The notes: generated from the sequence alone by a model not told the origin. Shown: positions 1 through 9,305, numbered from the stretch's first letter. The stretch is 33,374 nt of DNA from Nitrospirota bacterium (GCA_003233615.1 QIMB01000219.1:1-33374), one strand, 5' to 3'. Numbers and translations are program-made.

Positions 1-70
1 AACTGTCTCGATAACACCATGTGCTATTGAGCTTTGTCAATGATTGATGTTGTGAAATTCCTGCCATGGA

Positions 71-300
71 AATGTTGAACAAAACCGCCAGTGGCGTTCT
101 CACCCTTTTGTCGTGCTCACATACCGAGAGTACACTTCGTGCGTCAAAAAGGCTGCGGGCTTTCCTTCGCAGGGATCTGGACATGACTGGACGAACCCTT
201 CGGCAAGACTCAGGACATACTTTTTTGAACATCCCCTCGGCTACTGACATCCTTCGCACCTTGGTAAGTGACGGCTATTACGAGTGATGATATTCAACAG
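71..300 (+). repeat. Dispersed intergenic repeat, copy A
   Basis: This stretch after the 3' end of dapB matches the reverse complement of 20174-20357. Shared blocks include AATGTTG at the outer end, a long core around GTTCTC-CCCTTTTGTCGTGCTCAC (roughly 95-120), GAGAGTAC, AAAAAGGCTGCGG, CTTTTTTGA-CATCCCC and the inner end ATATTCAACAG at 290-300. The reading frame through it (66-287) has a near-identical shadow frame in the other copy, but both look like over-calls of a non-coding repeat. On the minus strand 85-94 folds into a short GC hairpin followed by TTTTG. The copy is longer and more diverged than copy B. It fills the gene-free interval 1-347; nothing else was seen there. Confidence 0.8.
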
Positions 301-347
301 TCTTGGAGAGAGGATGTATTACAAGAATAGACTAACTTGCGGGAGAA

Positions 348-1151
348 TTATTCTAAGCCAAGGACATGGCCCATGGAATACAGGCCGGGAGGTTGTTGAA
401 CCACCCATTCAGCGGCGCGGAGAGCGCCACGGGCAAAGGTGTCGCGGGTATGGGCGCGGTGCGTAATTTCAATGCGCTCACCAGGTCCACCGAATAAGAC
501 GGTATGGTCTCCAACAATATCCCCTGCACGAATAGTTTGCATGCCGATTTCTCTGGTCTTGCGTTCGCCTGTGATACCATGTCTGGCATAGACCGCGACT
601 TCTTCTAAGTTCCATCCCATCCCATCAGCCAAGGCTTCGGCTAGCTTAAGGGCTGTTCCGCTGGGTGCATCTTTCTTCTTGTTGTGATGGGCTTCAATGA
701 CTTCAATATTGTAGGTTTCACCCAGCGCTTTGGCGATTTTTCCAATCGTGTTGACCAAGACATTAATACCGATACTCATGTTTGGCGAAAACACGCAAGG
801 GATTTTCGCGGCGAAGGTCTTAAGTTGTGTAAGTTCTGTATGAGAGAATCCTGTTGTCCCAATCACCATAGCTTTCGACGCTTTGACCACTTGCTCGAGA
901 TTGGCAAGGCATGAGGCTGGGCCGGTGAAATCAATGACCACGTCACTTTCTGCAAGACAGGTGAGCAGATCATCGCTGAGGAGGATGTCGGCCTTTCCAA
1001 CTTGCGCAACGTCCCCCGCGTCTTTCCCAAGTGTGGAATGCCCCGTTCTTTCTATGGCACCTGCCAATAATACTCCCTCGGTCTCCTGCGTTAAGGCCAC
1101 GAGCCGCATACCCATTCGACCTGCTGCACCGGCAATGATTGTTCGCACCAT
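348..1151 (-). CDS. dapB: 4-hydroxy-tetrahydrodipicolinate reductase
   Basis: Reduces 4-hydroxy-tetrahydrodipicolinate to tetrahydrodipicolinate with NAD(P)H in the diaminopimelate/lysine pathway, in the cytoplasm. The N-terminal nucleotide-binding motif GAAGRMG follows a VRTII strand, and the DapB signature EAHHNKKKDAPSGTA carries the catalytic His pair and Lys. The protein is 267 aa, normal for DapB. I chose the ATG at 1151 because it starts directly at MVRTIIAG; an upstream in-frame start at 1208 would add 19 residues lying wholly inside dapA. The start is 4 bases after the dapA stop, and the gene is the last of the arg-lys run. No odd residues were seen. Confidence 0.96.
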   Translation of the reverse strand: MVRTIIAGAAGRMGMRLVALTQETEGVLLAGAIERTGHSTLGKDAGDVAQVGKADILLSDDLLTCLAESDVVIDFTGPASCLANLEQVVKASKAMVIGTTGFSHTELTQLKTFAAKIPCVFSPNMSIGINVLVNTIGKIAKALGETYNIEVIEAHHNKKKDAPSGTALKLAEALADGMGWNLEEVAVYARHGITGERKTREIGMQTIRAGDIVGDHTVLFGGPGERIEITHRAHTRDTFARGALRAAEWVVQQPPGLYSMGHVLGLE

Positions 1152-1155
1152 GACC

Positions 1156-2028
1156 TTACAAAACCTCAGCCTGTTGTAGGGCTTCACGGAGTGTCGGCCG
1201 GTATTCATCGGCGAGGGACGTGAGGGGAAGACGGACTTCTTCTGACATTTTCCCCATCATTGCCAGCGCGGCTTTGACGGGAATGGGGTTTGTTTCCAAG
1301 AACAACGCACTGAACAAGGGCGTCAATTTGTAGTGGATGGTTCTTGCCTGTTCATAGTCGCCTTTGAGAGCAGCCGAGACCATTTGCGCCATGTCGACCG
1401 GTGCGACATTTGCTGTGACCGTAATGACGCCTTTTCCCCCGAGCGCCATCATGGGAAGCGTTAAAGGGTCATCACCGGACAGCACAAGAAATCCTGGTTT
1501 GGAGCTATGAATAATTTCTGACACCTGTTGAAGCGATCCACTACCTTCTTTGATCCCGATAATAGTAGGAATCTGTGAAAGACGGGCTGTCGTGACTGGC
1601 AGCATATTAATGCTAGTGCGTCCGGGAATATTGTAGAGAATTTGTGGTAGATCGACGGCCTTGGCCACGGCTTCGAAATGACGAAACAGACCTTCTTGCG
1701 TAGGTTTGTTGTAATAGGGAGTGATGAGAAGCGCCCCATCTGCTCCTACTGCCTTAGCATGCTTGGTAAAGGTAATGGCTTCATCAGTAGAGTTGGACCC
1801 AGTCCCGGCAATGACATGGATGCGCTTATTCACGACTTCGACGGTCACAGCCACGACCCGTTCATGCTCTTCCGCAGTAAGTGTGGCTGACTCTCCAGTC
1901 GTTCCACACGGCACAATGCCCTGTGTCCCATTCGCAATATGGAATTCGATAAGATCAGCCATGACCTTTTCATCGAATTTCCCATTAGAGAAGGGAGTGA
2001 CGATAGCAACTAATGAACCTGAAAACAT
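1156..2028 (-). CDS. dapA: 4-hydroxy-tetrahydrodipicolinate synthase
   Basis: Condenses pyruvate with aspartate semialdehyde, the first committed step to diaminopimelate and lysine. The 290-aa TIM-barrel protein starts MFSGSLVAIVTPF and shows GTTGES (the pyruvate-site Thr-Thr), YYNKPTQEGL, LYNIPGRT (proton-relay Tyr) and IIGIKEGSG with the Schiff-base Lys. Length and motif order are standard. It lies 15 bases after the lysA stop and 4 bases before dapB, so co-expression with both is very likely. No feedback or riboswitch element was seen in the short spacers. Confidence 0.97.
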   Translation of the reverse strand: MFSGSLVAIVTPFSNGKFDEKVMADLIEFHIANGTQGIVPCGTTGESATLTAEEHERVVAVTVEVVNKRIHVIAGTGSNSTDEAITFTKHAKAVGADGALLITPYYNKPTQEGLFRHFEAVAKAVDLPQILYNIPGRTSINMLPVTTARLSQIPTIIGIKEGSGSLQQVSEIIHSSKPGFLVLSGDDPLTLPMMALGGKGVITVTANVAPVDMAQMVSAALKGDYEQARTIHYKLTPLFSALFLETNPIPVKAALAMMGKMSEEVRLPLTSLADEYRPTLREALQQAEVL

Positions 2029-2043
2029 AAGGTGTCGTTCCGC

Positions 2044-3303
2044 TTAGGCAAGTATTTCCGGAATTGATTCACCGCGAATCAAATCCTCGTAGGTTTCTCG
2101 TTGTCGAATGACCATGATTGTATCGTCTTTCACGAGCACTTCAGGTGTCTTTGCCCTGGAGTTGTAATTAGAGGCCATGGTAAATCCATAGGCTCCTGCA
2201 CTCATGACAGCTAATAAGTCTCCTGATTGCGGCTGTGGTATTTTCCGATCTTTGGCCAGGAAATCCCCTGATTCACAAATTGGACCGACCACGTCAACCG
2301 TATTGACTGGAGCAGATTCATTTTTCAGTACGGGCTGGATGTCATGATATGCTTCATACAAACTTGGACGAAGTAAATCGTTCATTGCTGCATCAACTAT
2401 GACAAATTGTTTGTTGGCTCCCATTTTGTTGTACAGAACTTTCGTGACCATAATCCCGGCATTTCCCACAATGGATCGTCCAGGCTCCATAATAATTTCG
2501 CACGAAGTGGTTTGAAGAAGCGGGGTAATGGCAGCGGCCAGATCTTTTGGGTGCGGAGGGGTTTCATCCGAATAGGTAATGCCGAGACCGCCCCCGATAT
2601 TCATATAGCGAATGTTCATTCCTTGAGACTTTAGTGTCTGAATGAGGCGTAATATTTTTTTGATGGCATCGACAAACGGTGTGACTTGGGTTAATTGCGA
2701 GCCGATATGACAATGCACACCGACAACATCAATATGAGAAAGTTTGTTGGCTGATTCGAATTCCGTCAGCGCTTGATCCGCCGCAATACCGAACTTACTT
2801 TTTTTCAATCCAGTTGAAATGTATGGATGGGTCTGCGGGTCAATGTCTGGATTAATCCGCAAGGCCACACTCGCACGAAGCCCCATTGTCTGGGCAACCT
2901 CATCGATGAGTAACAGTTCACCAGACGATTCGACATTGAACATAAGAATATTGGATTCCAGGGCATAACGGATTTCTTCGGATGATTTTCCCACTCCTGC
3001 AAAAACAATTTTGTGAGAAGGCACTCCTGCTTTCAATGCACGGAACAATTCCCCTCCAGACACAATGTCGGCGCCACTGCCTTCCTTTGCCAGGAGCCGT
3101 AATACCGCGATATTGGAGTTGGCCTTCATGGCATAGGCCACGATGTGAGGAATGTCCTGAAAGGCGTCATCAAAGGCATGGAAATGTCGTATCAATGTCC
3201 GGTGGCTGTAAATGTAGCAGGGGGTACCGACCTGCTCGACAATATGTTGAATTGAGATCTCTTCACAAAAAAGCTCATCTCCTTTGTAGTGGAAATCATG
3301 CAT
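2044..3303 (-). CDS. lysA: Diaminopimelate decarboxylase
   Basis: PLP enzyme converting meso-diaminopimelate to lysine. Alanine-racemase-like barrel with AYAMKANSN (PLP Lys), HCHIGSQ, the glycine-rich phosphate site GGGLGITY, EPGRSIVGNAG and the active-site CESGDFLA loop in the C-terminal domain. I prefer the ATG at 3303 (419 aa, MHDFHYKGDELFCEE), the usual LysA beginning; the longer frame from 3351 adds 16 residues that overlap the upstream gene. From 3303 the gene overlaps the stop of the radical SAM gene by 8 bases (ATGCATGA), suggesting translational coupling. Confidence 0.96.
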   Translation of the reverse strand: MHDFHYKGDELFCEEISIQHIVEQVGTPCYIYSHRTLIRHFHAFDDAFQDIPHIVAYAMKANSNIAVLRLLAKEGSGADIVSGGELFRALKAGVPSHKIVFAGVGKSSEEIRYALESNILMFNVESSGELLLIDEVAQTMGLRASVALRINPDIDPQTHPYISTGLKKSKFGIAADQALTEFESANKLSHIDVVGVHCHIGSQLTQVTPFVDAIKKILRLIQTLKSQGMNIRYMNIGGGLGITYSDETPPHPKDLAAAITPLLQTTSCEIIMEPGRSIVGNAGIMVTKVLYNKMGANKQFVIVDAAMNDLLRPSLYEAYHDIQPVLKNESAPVNTVDVVGPICESGDFLAKDRKIPQPQSGDLLAVMSAGAYGFTMASNYNSRAKTPEVLVKDDTIMVIRQRETYEDLIRGESIPEILA

Positions 3304-5173
3304 GGCTGGGGGCGTCCTCAAAAAATTCCCAATCGCCAAGTGGCATCTCAATCACAGCTGCTTGAAACGCTTCTTTCAATTTTCGATAACGCACATTGGC
3401 ATGTGGCGAGATGGCTTTCAGGATCTCTGCATCCAACAATGTGTGAATCGCCTTAGGCGTGGCATGTTTCAGGTGTTCAAAGTTTACGACGATGTCCATT
3501 TTTGCATTCCGAGCCGCTTGTGTAATTCGAGCTAATAGTTCACGTGCATTCAAATGGTCTAAGGTTCCTTCTAGCTCTATGAATAAGGCTGAAAAGGTCT
3601 CGTGTCGCCAGGCTTTAACATTCAAGCAGAGATCCTGTTTCTTTGTCGGTTGAGATGTGTGTGGAAGTAAGGCATTGGGGATCAATTGATGTGTTTCACA
3701 TGTCGGGAGTTTCGCTTGGAGATTTTTGAGGACATCTGCCAAAGGTGAGAGTGTCCCTTTGGGTGTCGTGCGGTAAATAAGTTTTCGAAATTCCCAATTC
3801 ATTTCTAGTCGCGGTATCAATCGTTGGCCGGTATGGGCGACACGTTTCCAGATGCATGGCCAAGAATAAAACTGATGGTTCGCCCAAAAAAATCCTTCCA
3901 GTAATTGGTCTACTGTCATACGCTTGGGTTTGTACACGACATGTTTTCCGTCATACTTTGCCCAATCGTGATCAATGATCCGACCTTCCTGCTTGTAACG
4001 GTCAAACAAGGCTGTGCCAGGAAGCGGGGTCAAGATATTGAAATAGGCCAGTTCCACTTTATTACGAGTAAGAAAATTGACGGCGGTCTCGAATACCGAT
4101 TCATCATCATTGTCAAAACCGAACACGATGCCTGGGTTCACCATGATGCCATGATCGTGAAACATTTTAATTTGGTCTTCAAATTTTCGAACTTGGTTAA
4201 ACCCTTTGTTCGTTTCACCTAACGAATCTTCCGACAACGATTCCAGCCCCACGAAGACTGACACGCATCCGCTATCGGCTGCTAATTTCACCAATTCACG
4301 ATCATCTCCAAGGAACAGTGTGGATTGGCAGCCCCATTTAATATTGAGGGATTTCAAGGCTTGCCACAATTCACGGCAATAGGCCCGATGGCTATTATGT
4401 AGATCGTCCACAAAAGCCACAATAGACCCTTCTTCCAAGCCGACCCAAATTTTCAAGGACGTGGATAAGGCGTTCAAGAGAGATCCTCGCGTCATACGTT
4501 CGATGATGTCTGAACGCAGCCATTCTTTGGCATGCTGCAATTCTGCAATAACTTCTGGAACAGGGCGCCGGCGCGTTGTTTTTCCGTTGAATGGGGATAC
4601 GCTGCAAAATTCGCAATCAAAATGACATCCACGCGTGGTAAAACTGCATAATCTGGTCATGTATGAATCAGGACTCAGAAGTTCTATGCGTGGTGGTTTA
4701 TAGTTGTCCAAGCTCGGGAATTGATCCATTCGGTAAATGCGCTTGAGTGTGCCTGCCTCGAAATCTGCCACAACTTGAGGCCAGAGGTCTTCGGCTTCTC
4801 CACAGACAATCGTATCGCAATGTTGCAGAGCTTCATCGGAGCAATATGTGGGATGCACGCCTCCCAGCACAACCTTTTTGCCTCGTGCGCGAAACTTCTC
4901 CGCAATTTCATATGCGCGTGGGGCATAACAGGTCATGACTGACAACCCGACTAGATCGCATGGTGTATCAAAATCAATGTCAGTGGTGGCTTCGTCAACA
5001 AGTTCGATGTCCCAATTTGAAGGCGTATAGGCTGCAATAACAGGCAGAGAGAGCTTGGGAAACCAGATGGATCGGCGCTCACTCGCCGTCATATGGTAAG
5101 GATTGTTGCGAGGGTACGGATCCAATAAAAGAAGTTTGGGTCGTGTCGCGCTAGGGGATTCTGTGGTAGGCAT
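3296..5173 (-). CDS. B12-binding-domain radical SAM protein with C-terminal STAS-like domain
   Basis: The 625-aa protein has an N-terminal cobalamin-binding-type Rossmann region (about 12-140, including GLSVMTC and VVLGGVHPTYC). The radical SAM core has the iron-sulfur motif CHFDCEFC (Cys183, 187, 190), followed by a region like the DUF4070/HpnR-HpnP type B12 radical SAM proteins. The last ~100 residues (about 520-610, LFIELEGTLDHLNARELL onward) resemble an STAS/anti-sigma-antagonist fold. Substrate unknown; relatives methylate or rearrange lipids, hopanoids and antibiotics. GAGGAG lies 8 bases before the ATG at 5173. It sits between the LptM-like gene and lysA and overlaps lysA, so it is expressed with lysine genes, though a direct lysine role is not evident. 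Confidence 0.85.
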   Translation of the reverse strand: MPTTESPSATRPKLLLLDPYPRNNPYHMTASERRSIWFPKLSLPVIAAYTPSNWDIELVDEATTDIDFDTPCDLVGLSVMTCYAPRAYEIAEKFRARGKKVVLGGVHPTYCSDEALQHCDTIVCGEAEDLWPQVVADFEAGTLKRIYRMDQFPSLDNYKPPRIELLSPDSYMTRLCSFTTRGCHFDCEFCSVSPFNGKTTRRRPVPEVIAELQHAKEWLRSDIIERMTRGSLLNALSTSLKIWVGLEEGSIVAFVDDLHNSHRAYCRELWQALKSLNIKWGCQSTLFLGDDRELVKLAADSGCVSVFVGLESLSEDSLGETNKGFNQVRKFEDQIKMFHDHGIMVNPGIVFGFDNDDESVFETAVNFLTRNKVELAYFNILTPLPGTALFDRYKQEGRIIDHDWAKYDGKHVVYKPKRMTVDQLLEGFFWANHQFYSWPCIWKRVAHTGQRLIPRLEMNWEFRKLIYRTTPKGTLSPLADVLKNLQAKLPTCETHQLIPNALLPHTSQPTKKQDLCLNVKAWRHETFSALFIELEGTLDHLNARELLARITQAARNAKMDIVVNFEHLKHATPKAIHTLLDAEILKAISPHANVRYRKLKEAFQAAVIEMPLGDWEFFEDAPSHA

Positions 5174-5271
5174 TCTTATGCTCCTCTAAAAAACAAGTTG
5201 GTCAAATGAAGAGAGATTGATTGTACCGTGTAAGCCGTACCTTGAACAAATATTTTGATGGATGTGTTGTC

Positions 5272-5523
5272 TCATCGTGTTCCGATAGGATAGAACACCG
5301 GAAGTTCAACGCTTTCTTCCTCAATCGAGATGGTTTCCTCTTCTGAGAGCGTTCCTGCTTGTTGAGATTTTTTTTTCTGCTGCTTTCTCACTTTTGCTTC
5401 GATACCGACATCTTCTGGAGGAATAGGTGCTCCCACAGCCCCACAGCCCATAACAAAGCTGAATAAGGCGATACAGCCCAACGGCTCTATGAACCATGCA
5501 TCTTTCGAAGTCCAGGAATTCAT
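5272..5523 (-). CDS. Small LptM-like lipoprotein
   Basis: An 83-aa protein with a hydrophobic segment ending in VMGC (lipid-attachment Cys27), then GAVGAPIPPEDVG and a Lys/Glu-rich tail. The short Cys-Gly-x-x-Gly-x-Pro arrangement after the lipobox recalls LptM/YifL-type lipoproteins (PF13627), which in many Gram-negatives sit beside argH, lysA or dapF. In E. coli LptM assists assembly of the LptD outer-membrane translocon; that role here is inferred only from resemblance and context. Its ATG overlaps the argH stop (ATGA), showing tight coupling. A 98-base gap with a good ribosome site separates it from the radical SAM gene. Confidence 0.75.
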   Translation of the reverse strand: MNSWTSKDAWFIEPLGCIALFSFVMGCGAVGAPIPPEDVGIEAKVRKQQKKKSQQAGTLSEEETISIEEESVELPVFYPIGTR

Positions 5524-7007
5524 GTAGCGTATGTATTGTTACGAGAAATTTTGGATTGTGACCTCAGCGCTGCCTTCCAGGCTTTGAGTTGCGAAGCTAC
5601 TTGGGTTGAGGCCGTTCCCCCAACGACATTTTTTTGGTTGATGGCTGCTCTTGGGGTCAAAACGTCAAAAGCATGTTTGTCAAAAGAAGAGGAAGCTTTG
5701 AATAAGTCTTGTTGCGTTAAATCATGAAGGTCCTTACCTTTGGCTAAGCACTCCCCAACCAAATTTCCGACAATGTGATGTGATTCTCGAAAAGGGACGC
5801 CTCGTTGAACGAGGTAGTCTGCTAATTCTGTCGCCAAAAGAAAGCCTTCGGAGACAGCCTTGTTCATCGGTTCTGGCCGTACAGTAAGTTGAGCCAGGAG
5901 TTCAGCGTAAATCTTGACAGAGGTTGTAACCGTATCGATGGTGTCAAACAGCGGTTCTTTGTCTTCTTGAAGGTCACGGTTATAGCTAAGAGGTAAGCCT
6001 TTGATCGTCGTTAAGAGGCTAAATAAATGTCCGTATACTCGCCCCGTTTTCCCTCGAATGAGCTCTGGAATGTCCGGGTTTTTTTTCTGAGGCATCATGC
6101 TGCTGCCGGTGCAAAACCCATCGGGCAGATCAATGAAGTGAAATTCCTGTGAAGACCACAAGATGAGCTCTTCACTCAGACGGGAAAGGTGCATCATGAG
6201 AATAGCACATCCACTCAGGACTTCTACCACATAATCTCTGTCAGACACTGCATCCAAACTATTCTGGGTGATTTGGGGAAACTTCAATAAGGCGGCTGTA
6301 TATTTGCGATCAATGGGATAATTGGTGCCGGCAAGGGCTCCAGAGCCAAGTGGCATAACATTGATTCTGACCAAAGCGTCATGGAGCCGCCCTTTGTCCC
6401 GCTCTACCATTTCGACGTAAGCCAGTGCGTGATGAGCAAACAACACTGGCTGGGCACGTTGCAAATGCGTGTAGCCCGGCATCATCACATCTTTGTATCG
6501 CTCAGCAAGAGTGACGAGCGACTGTTGGAGTCGACTCAGGTCCTGTTGCATATGTTGGATGGCATCGCGGAGGTAGAGTCGAAGGTCAAGCGTAATTTGG
6601 TCATTTCGGCTTCGCCCCGTATGTAGCTTCCCTCCAATGGGTCCTATGAGCTGCGTGAGCCGTCGTTCGATGCTCATGTGTACATCTTCGTCTTCGATCT
6701 TCCATTGATGGCGACCGGCTTGAATGTCTTCTCGAATATGGTGAAGCCCTTTGATAATTGTCTGACTTTCACGGGCGGATAGTACTTTTGCCCGCAGCAA
6801 GGTTTTGCAATGGGCGACACTGCCTTCGATGTCGTATTCGTAGAGACGACAATCAAATCCAATGGAAGCTGTGAAGGATTCGACTAATCTGTCTGTCTTG
6901 CCTTGAAATCGCCCCCCCCAGAGCTTTGACGTAGCTGAAGCTTTGGTGCTCTTGCCTTGAGAACGAGGTCGCGCTTTGCCTGATGATTGTGGTTGAGACG
7001 TCTTCAT
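5520..7007 (-). CDS. argH: Argininosuccinate lyase
   Basis: Splits argininosuccinate into arginine and fumarate, the last arginine step. Fumarase/aspartase-superfamily enzyme with LWGGRF near the start, HTGRSRND, TGSSMMPQKKNPD (signature loop with catalytic Ser) and a conserved C-terminal LTPRAAINQKNVVGG-type segment. From the ATG at 7007 the protein is 495 aa, somewhat long because about 28 Ser/Lys/Arg/Gln-rich residues precede LWGGRF. No ATG, GTG or TTG lies between this ATG and LWGGRF, so the tail must be translated unless a non-standard start is used. The frame is open back to 7148, but that part overlaps argG. Confidence 0.96.
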   Translation of the reverse strand: MKTSQPQSSGKARPRSQGKSTKASATSKLWGGRFQGKTDRLVESFTASIGFDCRLYEYDIEGSVAHCKTLLRAKVLSARESQTIIKGLHHIREDIQAGRHQWKIEDEDVHMSIERRLTQLIGPIGGKLHTGRSRNDQITLDLRLYLRDAIQHMQQDLSRLQQSLVTLAERYKDVMMPGYTHLQRAQPVLFAHHALAYVEMVERDKGRLHDALVRINVMPLGSGALAGTNYPIDRKYTAALLKFPQITQNSLDAVSDRDYVVEVLSGCAILMMHLSRLSEELILWSSQEFHFIDLPDGFCTGSSMMPQKKNPDIPELIRGKTGRVYGHLFSLLTTIKGLPLSYNRDLQEDKEPLFDTIDTVTTSVKIYAELLAQLTVRPEPMNKAVSEGFLLATELADYLVQRGVPFRESHHIVGNLVGECLAKGKDLHDLTQQDLFKASSSFDKHAFDVLTPRAAINQKNVVGGTASTQVASQLKAWKAALRSQSKISRNNTYAT

Positions 7008-7044
7008 CGGAGGGAGATGTTTGCGAGTGATACTGAGGGGAAAT

Positions 7045-8304
7045 TTATGACTTAATTTTTTGTACCGACATTCGAGTGGACAATCGTAAGGCATTGAGTC
7101 GAATAAATCCGCCTGCATCCTGTTGGTCGTACCCCGAGCCTTCTTCAAAGGTCGCCAGATGTTCTTGATAGAGTGACCGATCAGATTTTCGACCGGTCAC
7201 GGTGCAGTTGCCCTTGTAGAGTTGGAGACGAACGGTTCCGGTGACGTCTTGTTGAGCTTGGTCAAAGGCCGCCTGCAACATGTTGCGTTCCGGAGAGAAC
7301 CAAAAACCATTATAGATGATTTCTGCATATCGGGCCATGAGACTATCTTGGAGGTGGACGACTTCTCGATCAAGAGTTAGTGATTCCAATGCACGTCGCG
7401 CAATATGAAGAATTGTCCCACCAGGTGTTTCATACACACCACGAGATTTGAGTCCCACAAACCGATTCTCCACCAAATCCACGCGCCCAATCCCGTGCTT
7501 TCCTCCAAGTTGATTGAGTCTCTGTAGTAAGGTTGCGGGGCTCAGCGGTTTCTCATTAATGGCGATGGGATCACCTTTTTTGAATTGAAGTGTGAGCGTG
7601 TGCGGAGTGGAGGGTGCATCTTGAGGGGCCGTGGTCATTTGGAACATCTCTTTCGGTGGAGCCACCCACGGGTCTTCCAGCACTCCCCCTTCATAGCTAA
7701 TATGGAGCAAATTGGCGTCCATGCTGTACGGCTTTGCTTTGGTAACGGTAATGGGAATGCGGTGTTGTTGAGCATAGTCAATGAGGTCTTGCCTAGAAGC
7801 CATGGCCCATTCCCGCCAGGGAGCAATGATTTGAAGGTTCGGTGCCAGTGCGGCGAACGTGAGTTCGAAGCGAACTTGATCATTCCCTTTCCCTGTGGCA
7901 CCGTGGCTCAAGAAATGGGCCTTTTCCTTTTTCGCGAGTTCGACTTGTCGCTTGGCGATGAGGGGTCTGGCAATTGCTGTCCCTAGAAGATAGGAGCTTT
8001 CGTAGATCGCATTCCCACGAAGCATAGGGAAGACGTAATTTGACACAAATTCTTCTCTGAGGTCTTCCACATAGACTTTGACGGCGCCAACCCGAAGTGC
8101 TTTTTTTCGAATGGACGTGAGGTCTTCACCTTGTCCCAAATCTGCACAGAAGGCGATGACGTCGCATCCTTTTTCCACTTTGAGCCAATGCAAAATTATT
8201 GATGTATCCAGGCCTCCCGAATACGCCAACACAACTTTTGGTCTTGTTGATCGTGTCGTCTGAGATTTAGGAGTGGAACGACGTGACGCTGGACTGTGTT
8301 TCAT
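7045..8304 (-). CDS. argG: Argininosuccinate synthase
   Basis: ATP-dependent ligation of citrulline and aspartate to argininosuccinate. The PP-loop AYSGGLDTS is near the N-terminus, followed by GHGATGKGNDQVRFE, the aspartate/citrulline-binding region SMDANLLHISYEGG and a C-terminal YKGNC segment. Two ATGs are possible. I chose 8304 (419 aa), 5 bases after the argF stop; the one at 8325 would add 7 residues overlapping argF. GTAGGAG is close to the chosen start and GGAAAG a little further up. A basic Ser/Thr/Arg-rich tail of about 23 residues (MKHSPASRRSTPKSQTTRST start) precedes the catalytic domain. The 37-base spacer to argH suggests a shared transcript. Confidence 0.95.
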   Translation of the reverse strand: MKHSPASRRSTPKSQTTRSTRPKVVLAYSGGLDTSIILHWLKVEKGCDVIAFCADLGQGEDLTSIRKKALRVGAVKVYVEDLREEFVSNYVFPMLRGNAIYESSYLLGTAIARPLIAKRQVELAKKEKAHFLSHGATGKGNDQVRFELTFAALAPNLQIIAPWREWAMASRQDLIDYAQQHRIPITVTKAKPYSMDANLLHISYEGGVLEDPWVAPPKEMFQMTTAPQDAPSTPHTLTLQFKKGDPIAINEKPLSPATLLQRLNQLGGKHGIGRVDLVENRFVGLKSRGVYETPGGTILHIARRALESLTLDREVVHLQDSLMARYAEIIYNGFWFSPERNMLQAAFDQAQQDVTGTVRLQLYKGNCTVTGRKSDRSLYQEHLATFEEGSGYDQQDAGGFIRLNALRLSTRMSVQKIKS

Positions 8305-8309
8305 GACTC

Positions 8310-9302
8310 CTACTTTCCGAGCCATTGAAGCAAGATGGCTTTTTGTATGTGCAGGCGATTCTCAGCTTGGTCTAACACGACGGATTGGGGTCCATCTAGA
8401 ATCTCGGCGGTAATTTCTTCCCCTCGATGGGCAGGGAGGCAATGAAGAACTATGGCCCGGGGCTTTGCCTGTTTCATTAACCGGCTATTCACTTGATAGC
8501 GTGCAAACGCAGCCATGCGTGCCTGATGTTCATCTTCTTGTCCCATGCTGATCCACACATCGGTGTACACTGCATCAGCGTTTTTGGCAGCTACCATTGG
8601 ATCATGTGTGATTTCAATTCTGGCCCCAGTTTGAGCACCCTCGGCTCTAGCCTGCTTCACAATATTCCTATCAGGCTCATACCCCGGTGGACATCCTACA
8701 GATACATGCATGCCTACCTTGGCTCCTATTTCAAGAAGCGAGTGAGTGATATTGTTCCCATCTCCAATGTAGGCTAGTTTTAATCCTTTGACGCGACCTT
8801 TTTTTTCTACAATGGTCAGAATGTCAGCGAGTGCCTGGCAGGGATGACAGTGATCGGTCAGACCATTAATCACCGGAATCGAAGTATGCTGAGCCCATTC
8901 TTCCAACGCAGATTGGTCAAATGTTCTGACGACTAACCCATCTACGTAACGAGACAGTACGTGAGCGGTATCAGCTAAACTTTCCCCACGGCTCAGTTGT
9001 ATTTTTTCTGCGTCTAAAAATAAGGCTTGGCCTCCCAATTGGTTCATCCCGGCTTCAAAAGACACGCGAGTACGGGTCGAGGGTTTTTCGAAAATCAATC
9101 CCAGGGTTTTGCCTTTTAGAGGGAAAGAGGGCCGGCTTTTGCCATGAGCGGCCTTTAATTTCTTCGCCAGCGCGATCAAGTCGTCAATTTTTTTCCTGGG
9201 AATATCCGCGATCGACAAGAGGTCTTTAGGGAGCTGTTGGGCCTTGCTTCGTGAGGCAGACGTGGAGCGAGAGCTTCGTTGAGATAGACGAGTTGAGGGC
9301 AT
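8310..9302 (-). CDS. argF: Ornithine carbamoyltransferase
   Basis: Makes citrulline from ornithine and carbamoyl phosphate. Motifs include FEKPSTRTRVSFE (carbamoyl-phosphate loop), HPCQALAD, WISMGQE and HCLPAHRGEE (catalytic Cys and ornithine binding). At 330 aa it is slightly longer than the usual 305-315 because of a ~23-residue tail rich in Ser, Arg and Thr before QQLPKDLLSI. The ATG at 9302 comes 3 bases after the argD stop, and no alternative start codon lies within the tail. Expression with argD and argG is near certain from the spacing. No N-terminal organelle-type role is possible here; the function of the tail is unknown. Confidence 0.96.
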   Translation of the reverse strand: MPSTRLSQRSSRSTSASRSKAQQLPKDLLSIADIPRKKIDDLIALAKKLKAAHGKSRPSFPLKGKTLGLIFEKPSTRTRVSFEAGMNQLGGQALFLDAEKIQLSRGESLADTAHVLSRYVDGLVVRTFDQSALEEWAQHTSIPVINGLTDHCHPCQALADILTIVEKKGRVKGLKLAYIGDGNNITHSLLEIGAKVGMHVSVGCPPGYEPDRNIVKQARAEGAQTGARIEITHDPMVAAKNADAVYTDVWISMGQEDEHQARMAAFARYQVNSRLMKQAKPRAIVLHCLPAHRGEEITAEILDGPQSVVLDQAENRLHIQKAILLQWLGK

Positions 9303-9305
9303 GAC

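Noticed and set aside
66..287. 73-codon frame in repeat copy A (and its counterpart 20117-20362 minus)
   Set aside because: Both arise from the dispersed repeat, lack ribosome sites and overlap hairpins; the similarity reflects DNA repetition and not a protein family.
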